Source: a virus. Taken from it: 58,897 bases of DNA. The DNA is taken from positions 1 to 58,897 of IMG/VR virus record IMGVR_UViG_3300021376_000063. One strand, given 5' to 3'. The notes under the pieces were generated by a model. It searched no databases and was not told the DNA's origin. It saw nothing but the letters and a program-made list of their open reading frames with translations. Both the position numbers and the translations under genes were made by a program. Of this stretch, positions 1-6,765 are shown in pieces. Numbering within the stretch: position 1 is the stretch's first letter; each line of letters begins with the position of its first letter.

Positions 1-34
1 CCACACAAATGGGGATTTCTTAATATTGTCTTTT

Positions 35-57
35 TATTTATGTAACAAAAAGTTACA
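35..57 (-). promoter_or_regulatory. Possible late promoter and hairpin at window edge
   Basis: The minus strand reads CATAAATA at 42..35, close to the T4-type late promoter TATAAATA. It overlaps a perfect 6-bp inverted repeat (41-46 with 52-57, 5-base loop). It lies just after the stop of the gene ending at 59 and would drive a gene beyond the left edge. Bases 1-58 hold no other recognisable feature. Confidence 0.4.
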
Positions 58-58
58 A

Positions 59-226
59 TTATATGATATTCATCATTTTTAGATATCTACGATATGCAGC
101 ATATCTACCAAGTTTGGGTTGGTCTTTGACCCCAAGTTGATGACAGATTTCACAATAACACAAAAACTCGTACCATGGGGTAGTTGGGTCTAACACATGA
201 TATGGGTATTGTTTAGAGTTTTCCAC
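59..226 (-). CDS. Small protein, GTG start, Cys-rich centre (55 aa)
   Basis: An open frame of 55 residues starts at GTG (226..224), directly after an in-frame TAG, so GTG is the only reasonable start. It overlaps the end of the upstream gene by 14 bases. Residues 23-29 read CYCEICH, a cluster that could bind a metal; this is inference only. I do not recognise the family. It closes the leftward run of small genes in this window. Confidence 0.6.
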   Translation of the reverse strand: MENSKQYPYHVLDPTTPWYEFLCYCEICHQLGVKDQPKLGRYAAYRRYLKMMNII

Positions 227-449
227 CTACTGTTCCCTCGTATGTTGTGGTAGCAATCCAGCCTTCTTGGCATCCTTTAAGGTAAAATCTGGTTGCATCA
301 ATACAAGTGTTTCTGTGTAATGAGGTGACGAGTTCTTTACCTTTTTTGGAATAAGACCTATAACTTTTCCAACGAGTTTCTTCAACACGGAAAGCATCAT
401 CAATCCAGTCTACTTCAGCTATTTCGGGGTGGTCGTTTGGGTGGTTCAT
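213..449 (-). CDS. Hypothetical small protein (78 aa)
   Basis: A 78-residue soluble protein with an acidic N-terminus and a basic centre. I do not recognise the family. Its ATG overlaps the stop of the upstream gene by four bases (ATGA), which suggests translational coupling in the same transcript. No signal peptide or membrane segment is visible. Confidence 0.65.
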   Translation of the reverse strand: MNHPNDHPEIAEVDWIDDAFRVEETRWKSYRSYSKKGKELVTSLHRNTCIDATRFYLKGCQEGWIATTTYEGTVGGKL

Positions 450-775
450 TCAAACTCTCCAGTGCGGTTTTTGATTGTGCCTGAGCGATATACGCCCTCA
501 ATTCGGGTGTCTCCACCCATTCCCAGATTGTGCCGTCTTTCTGAGTATAACTTTTCGGAATAGTTTGAATTTTCATAGATTTCTACCTCAACTTTGATTT
601 CTCGATCATTCCAGTGTCTCATCACACCAGCAACAATGAATGCGTTGGTGATAAGATATGTAGCAAAGATAAGAGTGCGAATGATTGCAACCTTATCTGC
701 TTCGTGGTCTTTATTGCTTGCTTTTTGCCCCAGTGACTTCGCCCACCAACGCCATATCATTCGTAGTTGCGACAT
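446..775 (-). CDS. Small membrane protein (up to 109 aa)
   Basis: One clear hydrophobic segment (about residues 32-52: IIRTLIFATYLITNAFIVAG) is followed by a polar tail, which suggests a single-pass inner-membrane protein. No start codon is available after the upstream stop at 711. The gene must therefore begin inside its neighbour, at the ATG at 775 or the one at 760, giving an overlap of 50-65 bases. Function unknown. The length is uncertain because of the start. Confidence 0.6.
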   Translation of the reverse strand: MSQLRMIWRWWAKSLGQKASNKDHEADKVAIIRTLIFATYLITNAFIVAGVMRHWNDREIKVEVEIYENSNYSEKLYSERRHNLGMGGDTRIEGVYRSGTIKNRTGEFE

Positions 776-1109
776 AATCAGTTACTTTGTATCGTGTGAT
801 GTGTTTGTGATAGTGGTCGTAGCATTGAAACCAACAAGTTTTCTTGTCGTTGCCATCCTTGTATTCTAAGCGAATAGGGAATCCAGTGTGAGGAAACTTG
901 TCAACATCATTACTAAATTGGATCGAGGAGGTCTTTGATTGGATTTGTGTCTTTGACTGGGATTTGGTCTTTTGAGTTACTGTACGTGGTGTGGCGGATT
1001 TGGTCAGTTTCTCCCATTTCGTGTCGGTCTCTACCTTTGTTGCGATAGGGATTGTTTTCGTCTGCTGCTGTTTCGCAGGCGTCGTAGAAGCTTTTTTCGG
1101 CATAACCAC
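711..1109 (-). CDS. Conserved cyanophage protein with FQCYDHYHKHITRYKV motif (132 aa)
   Basis: The C-terminal half has an ordered-looking core with a Cys/His-rich stretch, CWFQCYDHYHKHITRYKV (about residues 91-108). I recall similar stretches from other cyanomyovirus hypotheticals. The first 60 residues are Lys/Thr/Ser/Gln-rich and low in complexity. They are encoded entirely within the end of the upstream gene in another frame (913-1109). No other ATG is available for the C-terminal part. Function unknown. Confidence 0.6.
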   Translation of the reverse strand: MVMPKKASTTPAKQQQTKTIPIATKVETDTKWEKLTKSATPRTVTQKTKSQSKTQIQSKTSSIQFSNDVDKFPHTGFPIRLEYKDGNDKKTCWFQCYDHYHKHITRYKVTDYVATTNDMALVGEVTGAKSKQ

Positions 1110-1257
1110 AGGCTACCATGTAGGATTTAAAGAGTTGCAGAATTTCATGTGCATCAAGGTCTTCGCATTTAGATTGAACGATAATCTCTTGTTGAGGGTA
1201 TCGTTCACCTAAGAATGTGTTGCCCTCGTATTGATAGACAAACTTGTGTAGGGTCAT
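913..1257 (-). CDS. Conserved cyanophage hypothetical protein (114 aa)
   Basis: Residues 1-68 look like a compact conserved domain, with QYEGNTFLGERYPQQE and a DLDAHEILQLFKSYMVACGY helix. The last 45 residues are polar and share their DNA with the start of the next gene. The ATG overlaps the upstream stop by four bases (ATGA). I regard the N-terminal part as certainly coding. The tail may have lengthened through loss of an earlier stop. Function unknown. Confidence 0.7.
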   Translation of the reverse strand: MTLHKFVYQYEGNTFLGERYPQQEIIVQSKCEDLDAHEILQLFKSYMVACGYAEKSFYDACETAADENNPYRNKGRDRHEMGETDQIRHTTYSNSKDQIPVKDTNPIKDLLDPI

Positions 1258-1427
1258 TCTAGTGTAATTGCAGTGCGTGGTGTTTTCGGTGTGCGGCGGA
1301 TAGATGATGCTTTGAATATTTTAGCAAAGGAAGAGTCCCATACAAGTTCTTCATCTGCCTCTGTCAACGGACCCCAACGGGAGGTAGCAAGTGCTGATTT
1401 GAGTAGTGTTTTAATAAGGTCAATCAT
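1254..1427 (-). CDS. Hypothetical small basic protein (57 aa)
   Basis: The start at 1427 is chosen because it forms an ATGA overlap with the stop of the upstream gene. A longer reading frame begins further upstream but would run through that gene. The product is a 57-residue protein with a basic, Thr/Pro-rich C-terminus. Function unknown. Confidence 0.6.
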   Translation of the reverse strand: MIDLIKTLLKSALATSRWGPLTEADEELVWDSSFAKIFKASSIRRTPKTPRTAITLE

Positions 1428-1819
1428 CTTCCTGTCACATCGGTGTGCTCCTGTAGTATACCATATCTGAAGTGCAAACGCAAGCGGGGCCAATCTTCCC
1501 ATTTACCTTTCCACTCAGCAGGATATACTTCAATATACTTTGTGATGTAGTGTGGTTGATACTTACCATGCTTTCCAGTTGGAATATATTCATGGTTTCC
1601 CCATTTGATATTAGGATTATACTTTGGATCTCCTTCTTCATATACTTCAAAGGTGTGACAACCAATATAACTTGGATACCACAACTGACCTGCTGGATCT
1701 AACCAATAGTCAGTCATTGTGCCACCAATACCATCTTCAATGTCTTTGGTTTGACACACCGTATTTGTAAACTGCTCGCCCAAATCATATGATGAGCGGA
1801 AATAGTCGAACATGCCCAT
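1424..1819 (-). CDS. Conserved cyanophage hypothetical protein (131 aa)
   Basis: The start is placed at the ATG sharing one base with the upstream TAA (TAATG), giving MGMFDYFRSS at the N-terminus. The protein is rich in Trp and Tyr and has features of a small folded beta protein (DYWLDPAGQLWYPSY, then FEVYEEGDP). I recall related sequences from other cyanomyoviruses but no function. It probably belongs to the same coupled operon as its neighbours. Confidence 0.75.
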   Translation of the reverse strand: MGMFDYFRSSYDLGEQFTNTVCQTKDIEDGIGGTMTDYWLDPAGQLWYPSYIGCHTFEVYEEGDPKYNPNIKWGNHEYIPTGKHGKYQPHYITKYIEVYPAEWKGKWEDWPRLRLHFRYGILQEHTDVTGR

Positions 1820-2013
1820 TATACATCCCACTCCCTGGCTTCCCAATCCATCAAGCACATGTTAGTTTGCTCCTTGTCAGTGTAGTTATCGTAGGCATAT
1901 TGACGACACTCTTCTTCGGTGCCCTCAAATAGCATTTCATACATTTTGTGGTCTCCATCATAACTAATATTATATAGACCCCACTCATCGTAGCAGTCAG
2001 GAAAGAATGGCAT
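1819..2013 (-). CDS. Hypothetical acidic protein (64 aa)
   Basis: A start at 2013 gives a TAATG overlap with the upstream gene; an ATG three codons earlier is possible. The 64-residue product is acidic and rich in Tyr, Asp and Glu. It contains no membrane segment. No family recognised. Confidence 0.65.
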   Translation of the reverse strand: MPFFPDCYDEWGLYNISYDGDHKMYEMLFEGTEEECRQYAYDNYTDKEQTNMCLMDWEAREWDV

Positions 2014-2474
2014 TATACCCACCCCGCAAAACTAAAGATGTATGATAGTCCCCATTCTAACGTATGTGGTGGCAATTCGTCAATATGCTCAAATGCAAGA
2101 CGCCTTGCATGTAGAATACGATCTTTACCTACAGCAATCAAATTAGCTTTAGATCCTTTGAGAAACTCATTGAAATCTTCTTGATTATTTTGTTTCGCAC
2201 CAGAGATATACAATCGTCTCATTTCAGTGAAGAGTTCCGCAGTTTCAGGTGCAAATGTAACCACTTTATCTCCTACAGGTATTTCCATACGCTTCATACA
2301 TCCCATAGAGAACTTCATCGCATCTCTGACTTCATCAACAGTCAATGTATCATCATCTCCAGCACGATAGGTGTGTTGAATAATACCATTCGTACATTCA
2401 ATCACTCGCAACAGAGCAATCTTATCTTTTTCTACATCGGGCAGAGCTTCAAATCTCGTTGTCCAGTCAATCAT
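2013..2474 (-). CDS. Hypothetical helical protein (153 aa)
   Basis: The start at 2474 forms an ATGA overlap with the small gene upstream, so it is preferred over the ATG at 2483. The sequence suggests a mostly helical soluble protein (MIDWTTRFEALPDVEKDKIA, later ELFTEMRRLYISGAK). No catalytic motif is visible. Function unknown. Confidence 0.7.
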   Translation of the reverse strand: MIDWTTRFEALPDVEKDKIALLRVIECTNGIIQHTYRAGDDDTLTVDEVRDAMKFSMGCMKRMEIPVGDKVVTFAPETAELFTEMRRLYISGAKQNNQEDFNEFLKGSKANLIAVGKDRILHARRLAFEHIDELPPHTLEWGLSYIFSFAGWV

Positions 2475-2629
2475 TGTTCCCATACCATTTGATGTGATAG
2501 TTTGTCTCTTAACTTATTAATTCTTTTATCATCATACTGCTGAAAGTTTCCTTTCTTCTCTATTTTCTTATAATAATGTAAAGCATTAATAATTATACCA
2601 TACTCTTCCATCGTTATATCTAGTTTCAT
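2471..2629 (-). CDS. Small protein, coupled on both sides (52 aa)
   Basis: A 52-residue frame (MKLDITMEEYGIIINALHYY at the N-terminus, then a lysine-rich helix) fills exactly the space between its neighbours. It joins both by ATGA overlaps, at 2629-2626 and 2474-2471. This exact tiling is the main support for it being a gene. Function unknown. Confidence 0.65.
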   Translation of the reverse strand: MKLDITMEEYGIIINALHYYKKIEKKGNFQQYDDKRINKLRDKLSHQMVWEQ

Positions 2630-2850
2630 ACTGATAGTTGAATAATTTTAGATGTATCAATAACAGCAAAAAATGCCTGTAGCACAATAACATCCCAGGT
2701 TTTGATTTCAATGGAGAACGGAACCATTACTAAACCACCAATCAAACGAAACCAGCAGCCAGTTTTCATGTCACCATATAAAAGAATAAAGTATCCTATT
2801 ATGAGTAGAATGCTTCCAATAATACGAAGAGATGTTGGTGTTAATTTCAT
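2626..2850 (-). CDS. Small two-helix membrane protein (74 aa)
   Basis: Two or three hydrophobic segments are visible (residues about 8-27, GSILLIIGYFILLYGD; 34-46, FRLIGGLVMVPF; and 51-63). They predict an integral membrane protein. The ATG at 2850 overlaps the upstream TGA by one base (TGATG); a GTG one codon earlier is less likely. Similar small membrane proteins occur in other cyanomyoviruses, function unknown. Confidence 0.7.
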   Translation of the reverse strand: MKLTPTSLRIIGSILLIIGYFILLYGDMKTGCWFRLIGGLVMVPFSIEIKTWDVIVLQAFFAVIDTSKIIQLSV

Positions 2851-3035
2851 CACATTTTCATTTTTAATACTTGTGCCGTTACTTCTTGTTGTTTCATATA
2901 CAACTTTAACATACCTTTGAGTGAAAGTTGTAGTTCCTCTACATTCTCACAATTATCAATATTTCTTGCTAATTTTTCATACTCAAACATCTTTGATGGA
3001 CTTATGAGTATAATATCATCTGGATTTCCTATCAT
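2850..3035 (-). CDS. Hypothetical helical protein (61 aa)
   Basis: A 61-residue protein whose second half is a long amphipathic helix (ENVEELQLSLKGMLKLYMKQ). It is joined to the upstream gene by an ATGA overlap. No recognised domain. Confidence 0.65.
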   Translation of the reverse strand: MIGNPDDIILISPSKMFEYEKLARNIDNCENVEELQLSLKGMLKLYMKQQEVTAQVLKMKM

Positions 3036-3169
3036 TTTTTATAAAACTCTATTTTAAGTTGAGTAATGAGTAAATCAAGTTTATCTTCAATACGAGTAAG
3101 TCGTTCCTTAATAGTATCCATACGATACTCATCAATTACTTGTTTTTTTACTGAATAAGGATTAATCAT
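3032..3169 (-). CDS. Small coiled-coil protein (45 aa)
   Basis: The 45-residue frame fills the interval between two genes and has ATGA overlaps at both ends (3169-3166 and 3035-3032). Residues 16-42 form a heptad-like helix (RMDTIKERLTRIEDKLDLLI). This suggests a short coiled coil that could form oligomers or bind a partner; that role is inference. Confidence 0.65.
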   Translation of the reverse strand: MINPYSVKKQVIDEYRMDTIKERLTRIEDKLDLLITQLKIEFYKK

Positions 3170-3354
3170 AGGTAATAAGGTTGTTGAGGGTCTCGGGTCC
3201 ACAGTTTAGTATATACTAGCCATGCTTCTTGTTTGTTATCCATTTCAGCAGACCAGTGCATACCATTCTCATCAATAGCATCAAGGTAATGAATACCTTT
3301 GCGGTCATCAATCACACGAGTGACTGATACAAACTTTACTTTTTCAATAGTCAT
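3166..3354 (-). CDS. Hypothetical protein (62 aa)
   Basis: A 62-residue protein with a probable beta-rich N-terminus (MTIEKVKFVSVTRVIDD) and aromatic C-terminus. It is linked to the upstream gene by ATGA. I do not recognise the family. Confidence 0.65.
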   Translation of the reverse strand: MTIEKVKFVSVTRVIDDRKGIHYLDAIDENGMHWSAEMDNKQEAWLVYTKLWTRDPQQPYYL

Positions 3355-3566
3355 ACGCCGTCTCCTGTTTCATTCCATGGATAGATAGGGAAATCCTCAT
3401 CGTCAAAAGTAAAGTATTCGTAGATTTGAGACATCACTGCCTCTTCAATGTGCTCTATTATAGCACCTTCGGCAGGATTTTCAACATGCTTGTGTGCCCG
3501 TGCATACCCACGACGCACACCCTCTTCAATCGCTTGCTCTAAGATAACACGGATTTTAGGTTTCAT
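3351..3566 (-). CDS. Hypothetical helical protein (71 aa)
   Basis: The start at 3566 gives an ATGA overlap with the upstream gene; upstream in-frame codons are rejected. The protein begins with a basic helix (MKPKIRVILEQAIEEGVRRG) and ends in an acidic aromatic stretch. Function unknown. Confidence 0.65.
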   Translation of the reverse strand: MKPKIRVILEQAIEEGVRRGYARAHKHVENPAEGAIIEHIEEAVMSQIYEYFTFDDEDFPIYPWNETGDGV

Positions 3567-3763
3567 AATACCTCCCATTCAGTTTCCCAGTGACAATCAT
3601 CACTTACATTGACCCAGAAGAAGTATTTGCCATTCTCAGAAGCGAGAAACAGCATACCATCTCCTTTGTCCTGCTCAACAACACAGATAGGATTACCATC
3701 CATCATGTTAGCAAGGCGATTCTTTGCCTTGCTGGATTTAGGTTTTACAGTGACTCGTCTCAT
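3563..3763 (-). CDS. First gene of an early operon, small basic-N-terminus protein (66 aa)
   Basis: The frame can be extended to 3793, but that start would fall inside the promoter -10 region. I therefore choose the ATG at 3763. The N-terminus is basic (MRRVTVKPKSSKAKNRLANM) and the rest looks like a small beta fold. It lies 20 bases downstream of a strong sigma70-like promoter. It is likely the first of about 14 coupled genes running to the left edge. Confidence 0.65.
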   Translation of the reverse strand: MRRVTVKPKSSKAKNRLANMMDGNPICVVEQDKGDGMLFLASENGKYFFWVNVSDDCHWETEWEVL

Positions 3764-3783
3764 TGTTTTATGTATTTGAATAC

Positions 3784-3837
3784 AATATAGCACCGCTCAA
3801 CGGTGGTGTCAAGCGGTGTTTCATAAGCATTGCTTAT
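3784..3837 (-). promoter_or_regulatory. Sigma70-like early promoter with inverted repeats
   Basis: The -35 TTGACA (3812..3807) and -10 TATATT (3789..3784) are separated by 17 bases, and TGC precedes the -10 (extended -10). A 6-bp inverted repeat (CACCGC/GCGGTG, 3791-3796 with 3813-3818) brackets the -35. A second perfect 7-bp inverted repeat, ATAAGCA/TGCTTAT at 3823-3837, covers the stop of the upstream gene. The repeats could be operators or RNA hairpins. Confidence 0.8.
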
Positions 3838-4061
3838 CGTTTTTTCTTTTTCTTTTTCTTTGGTTCTTTATGGTCTAGAACCTCAATGTGGCTTAAAAAA
3901 TGACCACCACGCTCAAACCACCTACGCTGTACATCTTCATAATTATCAAAGATAACAAATTCGCCAGTGCTCGATACTAATTTATAATCGTGACGAAGAT
4001 AGGGTTCGTCAGATGTTTGTGTGAAGTAACGTGGGTCGGATTTATCAATGAGTTGTGTCAT
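3834..4061 (-). CDS. Conserved cyanophage protein with poly-lysine tail (75 aa)
   Basis: The N-terminal part (DPRYFTQTSDEPYLRHDYK, then EFVIFDNYEDVQRRWFE) is a compact conserved-looking domain. The last residues are PKKKKKKKR, seven lysines in a row that could bind nucleic acid. The tail is encoded by an almost pure A/G tract that may be prone to slippage. Function unknown. Confidence 0.65.
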   Translation of the reverse strand: MTQLIDKSDPRYFTQTSDEPYLRHDYKLVSSTGEFVIFDNYEDVQRRWFERGGHFLSHIEVLDHKEPKKKKKKKR

Positions 4062-4477
4062 AATGTAAAAAATACTGAAAAATCTGTTAACTCTTCCAAT
4101 TTATTTACTGATACAGATAATTTAACTTTGCCAGTTTTATTTACTATATCAGTCATTTTAGCATAACGCAAGCATTCGTATCCAGTAGCTCCTTCATGGT
4201 CATGTGCTACTAAAAAATCAAAACTATTTTCTGTATAGTTGCCAACTCCTTTATTTTTCTTTCTACGCAAATCTAATCGCCATGGATTTTGATTTTCTCC
4301 ACGATTGTAATTAAATCTTTTTACCTGCACTTTTTTACCATTTGGCAAAATAAAATCAGCACCACTATCTAAATGATGCTCGGCAAGAGTATAACTACAA
4401 TCTGGTGCCCAATCATAGTATTTGTATAAAAAATATGCTTCGCTTGATTTTCCTTTTGTGCGATGTTGAGTAGTCAT
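4058..4477 (-). CDS. Putative PD-(D/E)XK-type endonuclease (139 aa)
   Basis: The segment DSGADFILPNGKKVQVKRF (about residues 37-55) has the arrangement D, short beta turn, then Q-x-K. This is the core active-site layout of PD-(D/E)XK nucleases such as restriction enzymes and resolvases. An upstream Glu in KSSEAYFLYKYY (residue 13) could be the helix-1 acid. The rest is basic, consistent with DNA binding. It might act in host DNA degradation or phage DNA processing, but this is inference from motif spacing. It is coupled to both neighbours by four-base overlaps. Confidence 0.5.
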   Translation of the reverse strand: MTTQHRTKGKSSEAYFLYKYYDWAPDCSYTLAEHHLDSGADFILPNGKKVQVKRFNYNRGENQNPWRLDLRRKKNKGVGNYTENSFDFLVAHDHEGATGYECLRYAKMTDIVNKTGKVKLSVSVNKLEELTDFSVFFTL

Positions 4478-4884
4478 GGGTATCTGCCAACAATCTCAAC
4501 AGTATAACGAATCTGCCCACCAAATCCAGTGAATGATGAATCTATTTCAGCAGAGATACTAGCAACAGTTGCTCTACTATTTCCTACATCTTCTAATACT
4601 TTATTAAACTGCTGCTCTGCTGATGTTTGATTAGGGAGACAAAAGCTTTTAGTATTTGATGTAAATGTATTTGGATTGACACAGGTGATACCATTAGAAA
4701 TATATGCTGGATTGAGATTCAGCACACTGCTATTAACATAACTACCAGATGGAATGTTAGTATCACCCATATTACCAAAACTGATTACATCTTGCCCTTC
4801 ACCACCAGCAAGCTGCTCAATCAATCCACCTTCTTTTGGTTTCTTACCATATACTTCTTCAAACTTTTCAATCAATGGATTCAT
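4474..4884 (-). CDS. Hypothetical protein (136 aa)
   Basis: A helical N-terminus (MNPLIEKFEEVYGKKPKEGG) is followed by a Ser/Asn/Gly-rich, probably beta-rich region with two or three Cys. A good ribosome site (AGAGGAG, nine bases before the ATG) supports the start at 4884 despite the 17-base overlap with the upstream gene. Its composition is unlike its small acidic neighbours and closer to virion proteins, but nothing specific identifies it. Confidence 0.55.
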   Translation of the reverse strand: MNPLIEKFEEVYGKKPKEGGLIEQLAGGEGQDVISFGNMGDTNIPSGSYVNSSVLNLNPAYISNGITCVNPNTFTSNTKSFCLPNQTSAEQQFNKVLEDVGNSRATVASISAEIDSSFTGFGGQIRYTVEIVGRYP

Positions 4885-5155
4885 ATTTTGATTCTCCTCT
4901 GCGATACCATTCTAAGTTGCGTGGTTTGAAATGTAATAGGTTGAAGCGAATCTCAAACTTTCTGTATCTGATTGAGATACCAAATAAGTCATGTGGACCG
5001 ATGCCAAGCAGAATAGTTGGAAACCATTCAGTAGCAGGAAACTCATCCCATTGCACTACACAATCAATGAATGCAAACTTAGGATATGCTGAGAGCACTT
5101 GGAAATACCATTCGTGCCCATAATCTTCGTAGTAGACGTAATCAAAGAGTTTCAT
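4868..5155 (-). CDS. Hypothetical aromatic-rich protein (95 aa)
   Basis: The protein is rich in Tyr, Phe and Trp. It reads MKLFDYVYYEDYGHEWYFQV at the N-terminus and has a likely beta-sheet core. It is coupled to the upstream gene by ATGA. No recognised family or catalytic motif. Confidence 0.6.
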   Translation of the reverse strand: MKLFDYVYYEDYGHEWYFQVLSAYPKFAFIDCVVQWDEFPATEWFPTILLGIGPHDLFGISIRYRKFEIRFNLLHFKPRNLEWYRRGESKYESID

Positions 5156-5469
5156 TTGTCTTTACCATTGAGAATCTTGTCAGCATCAGGGCGATAGAAA
5201 TCCATTGGTTTATTCTTACCAAGCAACATCAGCACATATCCTTCAAAATCAGTAGAATCTGATTCGTAGATGACATGACCGAAGTTATTATCACTCTCGG
5301 TATAGTTACCAAGAAAGTCAGCAAAGGTTAGAAAGATTGCCATAGCACGAGCTTTGTCATGCTGAGTGATTGCAGTGTGTGGATGTGCCACAATACGAGT
5401 GATACAATCAAACAACTCTTCTTTGGTATAGGAGAATGCTTTGGCGTTTTCGTCAAGTTTGTAGGTCAT
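5152..5469 (-). CDS. Hypothetical protein (105 aa)
   Basis: The start at 5469 is preferred because the longer frame would run over 90 bases into the upstream gene. This leaves a 17-base overlap. The product begins MTYKLDENAKAFSYTKEELF and has a helical middle (HDKARAMAIFLTFADFLGNY). Similar overlap sizes occur at neighbouring junctions. Function unknown. Confidence 0.6.
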   Translation of the reverse strand: MTYKLDENAKAFSYTKEELFDCITRIVAHPHTAITQHDKARAMAIFLTFADFLGNYTESDNNFGHVIYESDSTDFEGYVLMLLGKNKPMDFYRPDADKILNGKDK

Positions 5470-5653
5470 CGTCAATCTTCTCAAATTCTTCAAATTGGTC
5501 AACAGATACTTCATGCTCACCGCCGACAAGATACCAGTGTTTGCCATCTTCTCGGATACCAAGATATTTCATCTGGTCTTCATCAAATACATTTTCTCTC
5601 ATTGCTGCCTGAATCTTATAGTGAATAAGATCCGACTTACTTGGCGTCATCAT
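5453..5653 (-). CDS. Hypothetical acidic protein (66 aa)
   Basis: The start is at the first of two consecutive ATGs at 5653, preceded by GAGGAA. The protein is acidic at its C-terminus (VDQFEEFEKIDDDLQT). No membrane segment or known motif is visible. It overlaps the upstream gene by 17 bases. Confidence 0.55.
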   Translation of the reverse strand: MMTPSKSDLIHYKIQAAMRENVFDEDQMKYLGIREDGKHWYLVGGEHEVSVDQFEEFEKIDDDLQT

Positions 5654-5840
5654 TAACCCATTCCTCATAGCGTGTTTGGATTCTACCATCATTCAGAAAA
5701 ATATTCAAGTGTCCTATGCTACCGTTTTCCAAATAGAATGCCATCCATACATGACGACCTTCTTCCATCACCTCATAGTGATACATTTTGATGTCATCAA
5801 GGACAAATTCATCTGGATTGTAAAGCTCTTTGTCAGTCAT
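5637..5840 (-). CDS. Hypothetical acidic protein (67 aa)
   Basis: The start at 5840 lies two bases after the TAA of the upstream gene; the longer frame would overlap that gene by 46 bases. The protein is acidic and beta-rich in appearance (HVWMAFYLENGSIGHLNIFL). Family not recognised. Confidence 0.6.
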   Translation of the reverse strand: MTDKELYNPDEFVLDDIKMYHYEVMEEGRHVWMAFYLENGSIGHLNIFLNDGRIQTRYEEWVNDDAK

Positions 5841-5842
5841 AA

Positions 5843-6481
5843 TTAAGCAAAGTTGTAATGCACTCGGGTGTGGAATTCTTTGAAGCAACTCTTATTAGAA
5901 AGTTTCATCATCACGGGAGGAATATAATAGGCACATTCGGTAAAGAAATCTTCTCTGGAGAGAAACTTTAAACCATACAACATCCAAGTGCCAAACTCTT
6001 CATGAAACTTTCTCACAGCACGATATTGCTTGGAGTTGATAGGCACATAGCGATTGTCTTCAGTAAAGTCATCCCCATATGGTGATGCCTGTGTCATCAT
6101 AATACAGGTAGTTTGACCTTCGCCAGTGCCGTAGTATTCACCAATCATATACACCCAGTATTCATTAACTGGGAATACATCACGACAATACTTCTGCTCA
6201 TACTCTTCCATACAGGCATCAGCAACCAGTTGGAAGTTTTCTTTCTTCTTTGCCTCTAGTTCTGCTTTGAGTTGTTCCTTTTCTGTTTTAGCAAGCTCTT
6301 TGAGAGCATCGGAATACTGACCGATACCAGCAACAGCAGTTTGAATCACTTTAATCCTTTCGTCTTCAGAAAGTTTCTTCATACCTTCATCATTCTCCTT
6401 ATAGAGTTTATCGAGTGCTTCCAATGCTTTGTTTTCTGCTTCTCGTTGTGCGGCAACTTCAAGCATTTCTTCGTGTGTCAT
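5843..6481 (-). CDS. Hypothetical protein with N-terminal coiled coil (212 aa)
   Basis: Residues 1-85 are strongly charged and helical (EALDKLYKENDEGMKKL, then KELAKTEKEQLKAELEAKKK), probably a coiled coil. Residues 90-212 form a separate globular-looking domain with several aromatics and three Cys. GAGGTG lies seven bases before the ATG and supports the start. It is one of the largest proteins of this early block. Function unknown. Confidence 0.65.
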   Translation of the reverse strand: MTHEEMLEVAAQREAENKALEALDKLYKENDEGMKKLSEDERIKVIQTAVAGIGQYSDALKELAKTEKEQLKAELEAKKKENFQLVADACMEEYEQKYCRDVFPVNEYWVYMIGEYYGTGEGQTTCIMMTQASPYGDDFTEDNRYVPINSKQYRAVRKFHEEFGTWMLYGLKFLSREDFFTECAYYIPPVMMKLSNKSCFKEFHTRVHYNFA

Positions 6482-6761
6482 GTGTCACCTCAAAACATAC
6501 TGAGTTAAACTTTTGTTTTAGCACACCACGTAATTCAATCCTAGTGTGCTGTGAATGCACTTCTACATGCTCTACATAGTATTTGTCACCTACGATTAGG
6601 ATACCAGTTGGGTCATCGTTGTTGCCCCATCTAACCTGCTCTGGTGAGCATCCTAGAAACTTTACTGTATCACCTGCTCTGATATCCATACGTTTTGCCC
6701 ATCCTAGATTTGGCCACGTATCTCTATATATTTTATTGAGTTTTTCGTTGTCATAAAACAT
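6459..6761 (-). CDS. Conserved cyanophage protein (100 aa)
   Basis: The ATG at 6761 follows the halogenase-like stop by four bases, with AGG of that stop region as a possible ribosome site. Longer frames would overlap the enzyme gene. The core reads GDTVKFLGCSPEQVRWGNND and later FNSVCFEV. I recall this pattern from other cyanomyovirus hypotheticals. Probably a small beta-barrel. Function unknown. Confidence 0.7.
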   Translation of the reverse strand: MFYDNEKLNKIYRDTWPNLGWAKRMDIRAGDTVKFLGCSPEQVRWGNNDDPTGILIVGDKYYVEHVEVHSQHTRIELRGVLKQKFNSVCFEVTHDTRRNA

Positions 6762-6765
6762 CGCA

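Noticed and set aside
899-904. TTGACA hexamer on the minus strand inside the 711-1109 gene
   Set aside because: No -10-like sequence occurs at 16-18 bases.
3834-3860. A/G tract coding for poly-lysine as a programmed slippage site
   Set aside because: The tract is interrupted by G at regular places, and no useful alternative frame follows.
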